64,000 bases of DNA from Polynucleobacter sp. MWH-Aus1W21 (GTDB taxonomy: Bacteria; Pseudomonadota; Gammaproteobacteria; Burkholderiales; Burkholderiaceae). The notes below the pieces were generated by a model. The model made no database searches, was not told where the DNA came from, and saw nothing but the letters and a program-made list of their open reading frames with translations. Location of the stretch: positions 186,001-250,000 of the forward strand of contig NZ_CP061287.1 in NCBI RefSeq assembly GCF_018687275.1. The letters run 5' to 3'. Below are positions 26,542-35,242 of the stretch, piece by piece; the stretch's first letter is position 1; every line of letters starts with the position of its first letter. Both the position numbers and the translations under genes were made by a program.

Positions 26542-28566
26542 ATGAATCTTTTATATGAAGAAGGTGGCGATATCAAGATCGCCACGGTCCAGTCTGCATC
26601 AGGTGCAGGGGACGCCGAGTCTTGGCAGGCAACTAGTCTGTCAGGCAAAAAGATTAAGCTCAAAGCCAAGGAAGTATGGCTGCGCTTTGAAAAGCCAGAG
26701 GCCCAAATGGCAATGGATGAGGCCAACACACTCACTGCAGACATTGATTTGCAGTTTCTCTGGGATTGCGCGCCTGATGAAGAGTTTGGTTTGGTTGATG
26801 TGGCGCATGAGTACTTTGGATCGCAGGCAAGCATTCCGCAACAAGTGGCGTTAGCAATTGCTTTGCAGGGGGCACCAGTTTTCTTTCGTCGCAAAGGACG
26901 CGGACGTTTCCAGCGGGCGCCGCTAGAGCAGCTTCAGGCCGGGTTGGCTGCTTTAGAGCGCAAGCAAAAAGAACTCGAGCAACAATCAGTTTGGCAGCAA
27001 GAGTTGGTTGCTGGAACCTTTCCTGAAATGCTCAAGTCTTCAGCCAAGCAATTACTTTTTTCTCCAGACAAAAATACTTCTGCGTACAAAGCGCTGATTG
27101 CTGCATGCACTGAGACTGGTGAATCTCCTGCACAACTGATGATTCGTTGTGGTGCAATTGATTCGCCTTTGGCCTATCACCAAGGAATGTTTCTCAAGGC
27201 CCATTTTCCGAATGGTGCGGATCACAATCCAGCTATTGGGGTTGATCAAGCAGCATATACATCCGCTATTGCCGAGCTTCCAGTCGCCCAAGTAAAGGCA
27301 TTTTCTATCGATGATTCTGGCACTACCGAGATTGATGATGCTCTATCAGTCACGCCAATTGAGGGTGGGCATCGAGTGGGCATTCATATTGCTGCTCCAG
27401 GGTTGGCGATTGCAAAAGACGATTCTCTTGATCAAGTTGCCCGTAATCGCATGTCTACGGTTTATTTCCCTGGCGACAAAATAACGATGTTGCCGGATTC
27501 AGTGATTGAGCAATTCTCCTTGGATGAAGGTATGCCTAGGCCCGCTCTATCAATCTATGTTGATATAGATGCAGATGGCGTAGCAAATCGAGATACTTTA
27601 CAGATGCGTACGGAGATGGTGCCGATGGCAGCTAACTTACGTTTAGAAGATATAGAGCATCTTGTGAGTGAAGAGAGTTTGCTTGATGAGGGTGCAAGCT
27701 ATCCCTATCGCAAAGAGCTGTCAATATTGTGGCAAGCCGCCAAACTACTTCATGCGGGTCGCCAAGAAAAGCGCGTAGCAAATGGTTTGCGTGCTGAGCA
27801 GTTAGGTCTTATCGATCTCAACGCTCTAGCGAGAGACTTTCATTTTCAGATACAAGAAGTTGATGGTGTGCAGCGTGTTGATATCGTGCCACGTCAACGC
27901 GGATCTATTTTGGATACTATTGTTGCTGAGTGGATGATTTTCTGTAACAGTGCTTCAGGTCAGTTGCTGGCGGATCACGGTCTACCAGGATTATTTAGAA
28001 CCCAGAAGGGCTGGGGCCCTTTGCGTACTCGCATGCAAACTACTCCAGGACCTCATGAAGGTTTAGGCTTGGACTATTACGCTTGGTGTACCTCCCCCTT
28101 GCGTCGGTATTCCGACTTAGTTAATCAATGGCAGTTAATAGCGCTTGCAAAGCATGGTGTGACTGCCAAAATGGTTGCACCTTTTCCGCCACGTGATGCA
28201 ACACTCATGGGAATTGCGGCCGACTTCGAATCTTGCTATCAAGCATATGGAGAGTTCCAAGACCGGCTGGAAAAATATTGGTGCTTACGTTGGATCACGC
28301 AAGATGGTGAATCAAAGACTGTGTATGTCCGTCATTTAAAGGAAGGTATGTCTAGAGTGGAATTAGTCCCTCTGCATTTACCTGTTCCAGAATTGGCAAC
28401 TCATCCGCGCATGACTCGTGCAGAGGTGGTAATTGCCGATTTAGATTTATTGCAACTGACTGCTGGCGTTCGAGTGTTGGAGATTGAAGCAAAAGTCGAT
28501 GCTCCTGAAAAGGCTGCTGAGCCAAAGCCTTCAGATAGCCCCGAAGAAGATGCTAGCCCAGATTAA
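26542..28566 (+). CDS. RNB-domain exoribonuclease (RNase II-like)
   Basis: The 674-residue protein carries the RNB catalytic core: VKAFSIDDSGTTEIDDALSV with the aspartates that bind Mg2+, GIHIAAPG, STVYFPGDKITMLP, and SPLRRYSDLVNQWQL. A long divergent N-terminal region (about 245 residues) precedes it, and a short S1-like region follows. The last 25 residues are acidic and proline-rich. It would degrade RNA 3' to 5'. It is not the usual RNase R (no N-terminal helix-turn-helix or long S1 tail), and this branch is common in beta-proteobacteria. The TonB-like gene overlaps its 3' end. Confidence 0.85.
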   Translation: MNLLYEEGGDIKIATVQSASGAGDAESWQATSLSGKKIKLKAKEVWLRFEKPEAQMAMDEANTLTADIDLQFLWDCAPDEEFGLVDVAHEYFGSQASIPQQVALAIALQGAPVFFRRKGRGRFQRAPLEQLQAGLAALERKQKELEQQSVWQQELVAGTFPEMLKSSAKQLLFSPDKNTSAYKALIAACTETGESPAQLMIRCGAIDSPLAYHQGMFLKAHFPNGADHNPAIGVDQAAYTSAIAELPVAQVKAFSIDDSGTTEIDDALSVTPIEGGHRVGIHIAAPGLAIAKDDSLDQVARNRMSTVYFPGDKITMLPDSVIEQFSLDEGMPRPALSIYVDIDADGVANRDTLQMRTEMVPMAANLRLEDIEHLVSEESLLDEGASYPYRKELSILWQAAKLLHAGRQEKRVANGLRAEQLGLIDLNALARDFHFQIQEVDGVQRVDIVPRQRGSILDTIVAEWMIFCNSASGQLLADHGLPGLFRTQKGWGPLRTRMQTTPGPHEGLGLDYYAWCTSPLRRYSDLVNQWQLIALAKHGVTAKMVAPFPPRDATLMGIAADFESCYQAYGEFQDRLEKYWCLRWITQDGESKTVYVRHLKEGMSRVELVPLHLPVPELATHPRMTRAEVVIADLDLLQLTAGVRVLEIEAKVDAPEKAAEPKPSDSPEEDASPD

Positions 28567-29437
28567 ATCGCTGAAATTTCCATGTCCCGAAAGGCTTGCC
28601 AGGGTCTTGCGTTACCTGCGTAGCGCCTGGAATCGCTATCCGTTTCGCTTTGCACTCTGCGCCTCCATTCTGATTCACATTGTTTTCTTATCTTTTCGTT
28701 GGGGCGTTGGAGAGCTTCAGAGCCGCAGACTTAATACGCCATTAAGCGTTGTTTTAGTGAATGCCAGCAATAAATCTCCACCACAAAAAGCAAATAAGTT
28801 GGCACAAGCTGATTTGCAGAGCGGTGGCAAAACAGAAACTCAAGATGCCACAGCAATGCACCGCGCAAGATTGGGTGCCGAAGCCCGACTAGAAGTTTTA
28901 GAAAAGCAGCAAAAACAAATGCTTGCTAAATTAGATGAGCAGCGCAATCGATCGGGTGGTCGAAAGAGTGGTGATGAGCAAAAAATTACTCCACAACTCA
29001 ACTCTTTAGAGGCAGAGCTGGCTAAGCGTCTTCAGTCGGACGGTAGAGAACCAAGACGTAAAGTGCTGACTGGCGCCAATACAAAGGCGGTGAGCTTTGC
29101 ACATTATTACGATGCGATGCGCCAAAAAATTGAGGCATATGGCAGTGCGTTTTTCCCAAGAGCAAACGGGCGCCCCTTATATGGCAGCTTGGTAATTGTG
29201 GTGAGCGTAGATAACCAAGGAAGAATCACTACGAACGCCCAAGGTAAAGATGGACTTTCTATTGGTCGCAGCTCTGGTAACCCTGAGTTAGATAGACAGG
29301 CCCTTGCTATCGTTAGAGCTTCAGCGCCCTTTGGTCCTTTCCCTTCGGAAATGCGCAATCAAATTGATGTATTGGATTGGATTTCCACTTTTGAGTTCAC
29401 ACGCGATGGAATAGATCGTCTAGAGTTACGCCATTAA
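28550..29437 (+). CDS. TonB C-terminal-domain protein
   Basis: With the ATG at 28550 the protein has 295 residues. A basic cytosolic stretch is followed by one membrane helix (FALCASILIHIVFLSFRWGVG), a charged, alanine/lysine/glutamine-rich linker with a likely coiled coil (RLEVLEKQQKQMLAKLDEQ), and a C-terminal TonB-like domain (YGSLVIVVSVDNQGRI...PELDRQALAIVRASAPFGPFP). TonB proteins pass proton-motive-force energy to outer-membrane receptors with ExbB/ExbD. None of those lies here. The start overlaps the RNB gene by 17 bases. An upstream ATG at 28484 would add 22 residues; I prefer 28550 but the start is uncertain. Confidence 0.72.
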   Translation: MLAQIKSLKFPCPERLARVLRYLRSAWNRYPFRFALCASILIHIVFLSFRWGVGELQSRRLNTPLSVVLVNASNKSPPQKANKLAQADLQSGGKTETQDATAMHRARLGAEARLEVLEKQQKQMLAKLDEQRNRSGGRKSGDEQKITPQLNSLEAELAKRLQSDGREPRRKVLTGANTKAVSFAHYYDAMRQKIEAYGSAFFPRANGRPLYGSLVIVVSVDNQGRITTNAQGKDGLSIGRSSGNPELDRQALAIVRASAPFGPFPSEMRNQIDVLDWISTFEFTRDGIDRLELRH

Positions 29438-29479
29438 AGCAATTACTAACTTTAGAATTTCGCTTATTCTGTAGTCATT

Positions 29480-30385
29480 ATGAGTTCCACGAATACCACC
29501 CCTTTGCATATAGACCCAAGCCTCTTTGCTGGCGTGGATGTTTATGCTGTAGCTGGTAATCCGATTGCTCACAGCAAATCTCCGGCAATTCATCAACGTT
29601 TTGCAGAGCAAGCAAAGCAGCGTATGCACTATGGTCGTCTTCAACCTGAACTAGATTCATTTGCTCAAGCTGCTAAAGCGTTTTTTACCGCAGGTGGAAA
29701 AGGTATGAATGTCACAGTACCTTTTAAGTTAGATGCCCAAAACCTGGCTGATGTATTAACGCCTCGCGCACAATTGGCGGGCGCCGTTAATACTTTGTGG
29801 AAAACAGAGGGCAAAATTTTTGGTGACAATACTGATGGCGCTGGTCTAGTGCGTGATCTTTTGGCGCAAGGTATTGATCTGCATAACGCCCGCATTTTGT
29901 TGATTGGTGCTGGTGGAGCTGCGCGTGGCGTGATTGGTCCTTTGTTGGAGCAAGCTCCTAAAGCCCTCATCATTGCCAATCGCTCCAGCGCTAAAGCAGA
30001 TGAACTAGTCAAACTCTTTGCAGATCTAGCAACCTCCAAAGAGGTGGCGCTGGAGTCTCGGACTTTAGGTGATCTTGAGGATCCCGTAAAAACACAACAT
30101 CCATTTGATTTGGTCATCAATGCCACTGCTGCTGGACTAACGGATGAATCGCCTTTGAGTTCGCAGGCAGTGAGCAATATTTTTGTACCGAGCTCTTTTG
30201 CTTATGACATGGTTTATGGCAAAACCACTGCCTTTATGCAGCAAGCCCTTCAACGGGGTGCGCGGGTTAGTGATGGCCTTGGTATGTTGGTCGAGCAGGC
30301 GGCTGATGCATTCTTGCTATGGCGTGGTGCACAGTTGGCAAGTTCTATTGATCCTCGCGCAGTGTTGGCAGAGCTACGGAGCTGA
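29480..30385 (+). CDS. aroE: Shikimate dehydrogenase
   Basis: The 301-residue enzyme reduces 3-dehydroshikimate to shikimate with NADPH. It shows VAGNPIAHSKSPAIH (substrate site), GMNVTVPFK with the catalytic Lys, AVNTLW, NTDGAGLVRDL and the nucleotide loop LIGAGGAARGV. About 20 residues precede the conserved core. It follows the TonB-like gene after 42 bases, and mtgA starts 9 bases after its stop. Confidence 0.95.
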   Translation: MSSTNTTPLHIDPSLFAGVDVYAVAGNPIAHSKSPAIHQRFAEQAKQRMHYGRLQPELDSFAQAAKAFFTAGGKGMNVTVPFKLDAQNLADVLTPRAQLAGAVNTLWKTEGKIFGDNTDGAGLVRDLLAQGIDLHNARILLIGAGGAARGVIGPLLEQAPKALIIANRSSAKADELVKLFADLATSKEVALESRTLGDLEDPVKTQHPFDLVINATAAGLTDESPLSSQAVSNIFVPSSFAYDMVYGKTTAFMQQALQRGARVSDGLGMLVEQAADAFLLWRGAQLASSIDPRAVLAELRS

Positions 30386-30394
30386 TTTGTTCTG

Positions 30395-31138
30395 ATGCGC
30401 TGGCTTCTCTATCCAGTGAAATGTTTGCTAGCAGGATTTGTAGCGATGCAAATCTTTTTTGCTTTGCAGATTGCTTTATGGATCGGCCTGGATCCGAGTA
30501 GTACCGCATTCCAGCGGGCTGAGCGTTGGCGCTTATGTTCATGGCACTGGACATGTTCAGTGCAATCTCATTGGGTGTCTTATGACAAGATCTCGAATAA
30601 TCTGAAGCGTGCTGTATTAGTCAGTGAAGACGATATCTTCTTTCAGCACAGTGGTGTGCGGGTAGAGGATATGCAAAAAGCATGGCAGAAGAATCAACAG
30701 CAAAATCAGCAAAAAACCCAAGCAGGCAATAAATCAAAAATAGCTTTGCGAGGTGGTTCAACTATTACGCAGCAGTTAGCGAAGAATTTATTTCTCTCTT
30801 CGGAGCAAAACTATTTGCGTAAAGGGCAGGAACTCATCATTACTGGGTTATTAGAGTTGATGCTCTCCAAGCAGAGGCTATATGAGATTTATCTGAATTC
30901 TGTGGAGTGGGGCGAGGGTATTTTTGGAATTGGTGCAGCTTCGCAGCACTATTACGCCACAAGCCCGGCAGGACTAGATCGAGATCAGGCTGCAGCACTT
31001 GCTTCGGCACTGCCGGCGCCAAAATGTTTTGATAAGCAACAGTATTGCCGTCGAGGAAGTATTAACTATTCCGCTCGCCAAGAATTTATCTTGGAAGGCA
31101 TGGATCGGGTTGCATTAGCGCCTTACCCAAAAAAGTAA
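30395..31138 (+). CDS. mtgA: Monofunctional peptidoglycan transglycosylase
   Basis: The 247-residue membrane-anchored enzyme polymerises lipid II into glycan strands. It has an N-terminal helix (LLAGFVAMQIFFALQIALWI). The glycosyltransferase 51 motifs follow: VSEDDIFFQHSGV with the catalytic Glu, RGGSTITQQLAKNLFLS and the later ELMLSKQRLYEIYLNSVEWG. A glutamine-rich insertion (NQQQNQQKTQAGNK) sits between the first two motifs. There is no transpeptidase domain, hence the monofunctional type. Confidence 0.95.
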   Translation: MRWLLYPVKCLLAGFVAMQIFFALQIALWIGLDPSSTAFQRAERWRLCSWHWTCSVQSHWVSYDKISNNLKRAVLVSEDDIFFQHSGVRVEDMQKAWQKNQQQNQQKTQAGNKSKIALRGGSTITQQLAKNLFLSSEQNYLRKGQELIITGLLELMLSKQRLYEIYLNSVEWGEGIFGIGAASQHYYATSPAGLDRDQAAALASALPAPKCFDKQQYCRRGSINYSARQEFILEGMDRVALAPYPKK

Positions 31139-31159
31139 GAGCGCTTAGCAATTTCATGG

Positions 31160-32005
31160 TTATTTATTTGCTGCAGCTCTGAGAGCATCACGCGTGCTCA
31201 GGGCAACCGCTCTGGCGGCTTCTGCAAAATCACTTCCGGAGCTAGCGTACAGAATGGCTCTGGATGAGTTAATGATCATCCCTGTTCCTGGCTTACCTGC
31301 GATTTTTCCAGCGCTGACAGTAGCATCAATGTCGCCACCTTGAGCACCGATCCCCGGAATTAATAAAGGCATCTCACCGACAATGGCTCGTACTTTTGCA
31401 ATTTCTTCTGGGAAGGTTGCCCCGACTACTAAGCTGATTTGATCGGTGCTATTCCATTGTTGTGCAGCCAGTTTGGCTACATGAAGATAAAGGGGTTCAC
31501 CATTCGGCGCTACGTTCAGAAACTGCAAATCCGATCCGCCTGGGTTAGACGTCCGGCACAAGACAATGACGCCTTTACCTGCGTGTTTGAGGTAAGGCTC
31601 AATGGTGTCAAAGCCCATATAGGGGTTCACGGTTACCGCATCGGCACCATAGCGATCAAAGGCCTCCAGGGCGTAATGGTCGGCAGTGCTGCCAATATCA
31701 CCACGCTTGGAATCTAGGATGACTGGGATATGGGGGTATTTATCTTTGAGATGCTGAATCAGTTTTTCCAGTTGAGCCTCTGCTCTTTGGGAGGCAAAGT
31801 AGGCAAACTGGGGTTTGAAGGCGCACACCAAATCCGCAGTCACATCAGCGATTTCGCGACAGAACTCATAGATGCCCTCTGGTTTCCCTTGTAGGGATGG
31901 GGGTAAGCGCTTTGGGTCTGGGTCAAAACCAACGCACAGCATGCTGCCTTGGGAAGCCCATGCGGACTGGAGTTGCTGGTTAAAGGTATTTGAGCGAGAG
32001 TTCAT
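31160..32005 (-). CDS. pyrF: Orotidine 5'-phosphate decarboxylase (type 2)
   Basis: The 281-residue enzyme makes UMP from OMP, the last step of de novo pyrimidine synthesis. The catalytic segment is DSKRGDIGSTADHYA with the Asp-x-Lys-x-x-Asp core, preceded by LCVGFDPDPKRLP. The length fits the type 2 (longer) PyrF of beta-proteobacteria. It converges with mtgA and is divergent from corA. Confidence 0.95.
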   Translation of the reverse strand: MNSRSNTFNQQLQSAWASQGSMLCVGFDPDPKRLPPSLQGKPEGIYEFCREIADVTADLVCAFKPQFAYFASQRAEAQLEKLIQHLKDKYPHIPVILDSKRGDIGSTADHYALEAFDRYGADAVTVNPYMGFDTIEPYLKHAGKGVIVLCRTSNPGGSDLQFLNVAPNGEPLYLHVAKLAAQQWNSTDQISLVVGATFPEEIAKVRAIVGEMPLLIPGIGAQGGDIDATVSAGKIAGKPGTGMIINSSRAILYASSGSDFAEAARAVALSTRDALRAAANK

Positions 32006-32078
32006 TGGATTTGGCTTATTTTAGTGAAACTGTCATGTTCTATAGGATAAACTAGCGCACATTCCTTAGGAGTTCACC

Positions 32079-33044
32079 ATGATCAACTTGTTCGTCCTGC
32101 AAAATGGCCGCCTCTCTCAAGAGCAAGTGGAAGATCGTAATGAATTGTTGCAATATGCCAATCCTATCTGGATTGACGTAGTTGATCCAGAAGAAGAGGA
32201 ATTAGTCTGGATTAAAGAGGCATTTGGCGTACTCCTACCTGAGTTGGATGACTTGGGTGACTTGGAAGCTTCTGCGCGTTACTTCGAAGCAGACGATGGC
32301 CATCTTCATATTCGTACCGATTTCTTGTTGGATGAAGAAGAGACTTCTCGTAACGTTCGAGTCGCTTTCGTTCTTACCAAGCAAGTGCTCTTCTCAATTC
32401 ATGATGAAGACTTACCAGTGTTCCGTTTGGTTCGCTTGCGCGCACGTTTGCGACCAGGATCAGTAAGCAATGCAAAAGACGTATTACTAGATTTGTACTC
32501 TACTGATGCTGAGTATTCCGCCGATGCTTTGGAAGAGGTTTATGAAAACCTAGAACAAGCAGGTAAGCGAGTCCTGCAAGACGATATTAATGATGCGGAT
32601 GCAGAACAAGTTCTCGAGACAATTGCAAAAGAGGAAGATACCAACGGACGTATTCGACGTAATGTGATGGATACCCGCAGAGCCTTATCTTTCCTAATGC
32701 GCAGCAAGTTACTCTCTGATGAGCAGCAAGAGGAAGCGCGTCAAATTTTGCGCGACATTGACTCGCTTGAGAACCATACCGCCTTCTTGTTCGACAAGAT
32801 TAACTTCTTGATGGATGCTACTGTCGGTTTCATTAATTTGAATCAATCCAAAATTATCAAGATCTTCTCGGTGGTATCCGTAGCTTTAATGCCGCCAACC
32901 TTACTTGCCAGTATCTGGGGTATGAACTACAAGCACATGCCGGAATTAGATGCGACTTGGGGCTATCCAATGGCAATTGGCGCGATGTTAGTTTCTGCGC
33001 TCATCCCACTTTGGTACTTCCACAGCAAAGGCTGGATGAAGTAA
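32079..33044 (+). CDS. corA: CorA magnesium/cobalt transport protein
   Basis: The 321-residue inner-membrane channel has a large acidic cytosolic N-terminal domain and two C-terminal membrane helices. The first is followed by the CorA signature GMN (IWGMNYKHMPE, near residue 285). The second helix is followed by a short basic tail. A clear ribosome-binding site (TTAGGAG) precedes the ATG. Confidence 0.95.
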   Translation: MINLFVLQNGRLSQEQVEDRNELLQYANPIWIDVVDPEEEELVWIKEAFGVLLPELDDLGDLEASARYFEADDGHLHIRTDFLLDEEETSRNVRVAFVLTKQVLFSIHDEDLPVFRLVRLRARLRPGSVSNAKDVLLDLYSTDAEYSADALEEVYENLEQAGKRVLQDDINDADAEQVLETIAKEEDTNGRIRRNVMDTRRALSFLMRSKLLSDEQQEEARQILRDIDSLENHTAFLFDKINFLMDATVGFINLNQSKIIKIFSVVSVALMPPTLLASIWGMNYKHMPELDATWGYPMAIGAMLVSALIPLWYFHSKGWMK

Positions 33045-33064
33045 TCTGCGATTTAGGTTTTCTT

Positions 33065-33544
33065 CTAACTTCTGAGTAAGGCAATTAACTCAGCAAGTGC
33101 AAACTCGGTTGCTTGCATTCTCACCATTTGACGATCACCATCAAAGCACATGGTTTTGGCAATAGTTTGATTTGCAGTAGCCCAGCCAAACCAAACAGTT
33201 CCCACTGGTTTTTCAGGTGTGCCACCAGATGGCCCCGCTACTCCGGTGATCGAAATGGCCACATTGCTTCCCGAATTGATCCTTGCGCCTTCAGCCATTG
33301 CCTTGGCTACGGCCTCACTGACTGCCCCATGGGCCTCAATTACCTCTGCTGGAACCCCAAGACATTCTGTTTTAGCTTCGTTGCTATAGGTAATGTAGCC
33401 ACGTTCAAACCATTCACTTGATCCTGATAGCTCCGTTAAGGTGGCGCAGACTAGGCCCCCAGTACAAGACTCGGCTAGCGATACCGTCCAATTTCTGGAA
33501 AGCAAAATCTCAGCCAATGTTTTAGTGAGGTCCGCTGTTTTCAT
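33065..33544 (-). CDS. pncC: Nicotinamide-nucleotide amidase (CinA C-terminal type)
   Basis: The 159-residue protein corresponds to the CinA C-terminal domain alone: SLAESCTGGLVCATLTEL, GYITYSNEAKTECLGV, AHGAVSEAVAKAMAEGA and SITGVAGPSGGTPEKPVGTVWFG. The enzyme deamidates nicotinamide mononucleotide in NAD recycling. It follows pgpA and thiL on the minus strand, the usual order in this group. Confidence 0.92.
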   Translation of the reverse strand: MKTADLTKTLAEILLSRNWTVSLAESCTGGLVCATLTELSGSSEWFERGYITYSNEAKTECLGVPAEVIEAHGAVSEAVAKAMAEGARINSGSNVAISITGVAGPSGGTPEKPVGTVWFGWATANQTIAKTMCFDGDRQMVRMQATEFALAELIALLRS

Positions 33545-33553
33545 TGATGTTCG

Positions 33554-34114
33554 TTATTTAATCAGAAACTGCAACAAGGCAATAATGAGAAGTGTGCAAA
33601 AGGCAGCCGCAAGATCATCAATCACAATGCCAAAACCGCGCCAAATAATTTGCAATAGAGAAGAGCGTTTGGAATGATCGTTTACCGTATTTTTAAAATG
33701 ACGATCAATCATTCCGATTGGACCTGGCTTCATCGCATCAAAATAACGGAACAGCGCAAATGCTAGGATCTGCATCCAAATATTGGTTGGCATGATGAAT
33801 ATGAGCACCAACCAAAAGGCAACGATTTCATCCCAAACAATTCCACCAAAATCTTTTTTACCAAGCTCTTCGCTGACCTGCCCGCAGATCCAGCAGCCAA
33901 GCAAAATGCCACCGCCAATAATCCAGAGAAAATCTACTGTGCTGAGAAAATATTCACCAACCAGAAAAGCCGCCCAGGCCCATAGTGTGCCGGCAGTGCC
34001 TGGTGCTACCGGGCTGAGGCCACTGCCAAAACCAAACGCAATGGTTCGGCTAGCGGTATGAAATACCCACTTAAAAGTTGGCTTCACTTCTGCGGATTGC
34101 TGAATATTTGTCAT
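33554..34114 (-). CDS. pgpA: Phosphatidylglycerophosphatase A
   Basis: The 186-residue membrane enzyme dephosphorylates phosphatidylglycerophosphate. It shows the PgpA motifs GFGSGLSPVAPGTAGTLWA, GGIVWDEIVAFW and FRYFDAMKPGPIGMIDR, with several membrane helices. Its first codon overlaps the thiL stop by 4 bases, indicating translational coupling. Confidence 0.94.
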   Translation of the reverse strand: MTNIQQSAEVKPTFKWVFHTASRTIAFGFGSGLSPVAPGTAGTLWAWAAFLVGEYFLSTVDFLWIIGGGILLGCWICGQVSEELGKKDFGGIVWDEIVAFWLVLIFIMPTNIWMQILAFALFRYFDAMKPGPIGMIDRHFKNTVNDHSKRSSLLQIIWRGFGIVIDDLAAAFCTLLIIALLQFLIK

Positions 34115-35136
34115 GATGCAAAGTGATCAAATGATTTTAAAAATGGTGCAGCTTCAGCATCGTCCAAAAGAGTGCCCGATTTATCCAATAAGCGCACCTT
34201 TACTTCAACATCTTTTTTCTGAACTGTCTTACCAATAATGGTGAGTGGCAGGCCGATCAATTTGTTGATGGCTTGAATATTGTCGCGCTGACTTGTGGGA
34301 GCAGTAAAACAAATCTCATAGTCATCTCCACCGCAGGCTGCAAATTGATTTTGAATTTGCACATCTTGCTTTTGTAGCGTGATGGATTTTGGTAGCGTAC
34401 CTAACTGAATTTCAGCGTCGACTTGCGACTGTTTCAAAATGTGACCTAAGTCACCAAGTAATCCATCAGATACATCCAACGCAGCGCTCGCTATATTTCT
34501 TAAATGGATTCCAAGTTCAACCCTTGGGGTTGGTTGATGCATGCGGTGTTCTATTTGTTTTAAATCTTCATTTGGTAGATTTATCTCATGACGCAGTGCA
34601 GCAAGAGTAAGTCTTGCATCACCTACGGTGCCCGATACCCAGACGTCATCGCCTGGCTTTGCCCCTGATCTGCGAATGGCCTCTCCTTTGGGAATGGCGC
34701 CAAAAGCAGTGATTGATATCGTCAGCAGGCCAGCAGTTGTATCGCCACCAATGAGAGGGCATGAATACTCTTCTGCCATGGCAAGAAGACCTTTAGAAAA
34801 TGCCGCTAACCATGTGCTCTCAACCGCTGGTAAGGCAATTGCCAGCGTAAATCCAATGGGTCTTGCGCCCATGGCTGCCAAGTCTGAAAGGTTGACTGCT
34901 AAGGCTTTGCGGCCCAATAGCTCTGGATTAGCGCCTGCAAAAAAATGCCTCCCTTCAACCAGCATGTCGCTGGTGATGGCAATTTCTTCATCAGCCTGGG
35001 ATTTGATTAGGGCGCAGTCATCACCAATGCCTAGAGCGATTGCATGATCTGCATCGGTGCGCAATGAAGCTGCCCCCGTTTTAAAAAAACGCTCGATTAG
35101 GTCAAATTCCCCAAATGGTTTGGAACGAGAAGGCAT
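34111..35136 (-). CDS. thiL: Thiamine-phosphate kinase
   Basis: The 341-residue PurM/ThiL-fold enzyme converts thiamine phosphate to thiamine diphosphate. The motifs GEFDLIERFF, ALGIGDDCALI, TSDMLVEGRHFF, VNLSDLAAMGARP, GGDTTAG and LDVSDGLLGDLGH are all present. It leads the thiL-pgpA-pncC run and is divergent from the malic enzyme gene, with 106 bases between starts. Confidence 0.95.
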   Translation of the reverse strand: MPSRSKPFGEFDLIERFFKTGAASLRTDADHAIALGIGDDCALIKSQADEEIAITSDMLVEGRHFFAGANPELLGRKALAVNLSDLAAMGARPIGFTLAIALPAVESTWLAAFSKGLLAMAEEYSCPLIGGDTTAGLLTISITAFGAIPKGEAIRRSGAKPGDDVWVSGTVGDARLTLAALRHEINLPNEDLKQIEHRMHQPTPRVELGIHLRNIASAALDVSDGLLGDLGHILKQSQVDAEIQLGTLPKSITLQKQDVQIQNQFAACGGDDYEICFTAPTSQRDNIQAINKLIGLPLTIIGKTVQKKDVEVKVRLLDKSGTLLDDAEAAPFLKSFDHFAS

Positions 35137-35242
35137 GCCTCATTTTATGGCGGTTATGAGGCGAGCGCCCGAGAGGAATAGAATTAGGCTCTTAACAGTC
35201 TTAGATAAAACAAAGATAAGACGACATTTAGCGAGTTAGTGA

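Noticed and set aside
29665..30177. Minus-strand 170-codon frame inside aroE
   Set aside because: aroE is complete and conserved on the plus strand; the antisense frame has no domain.
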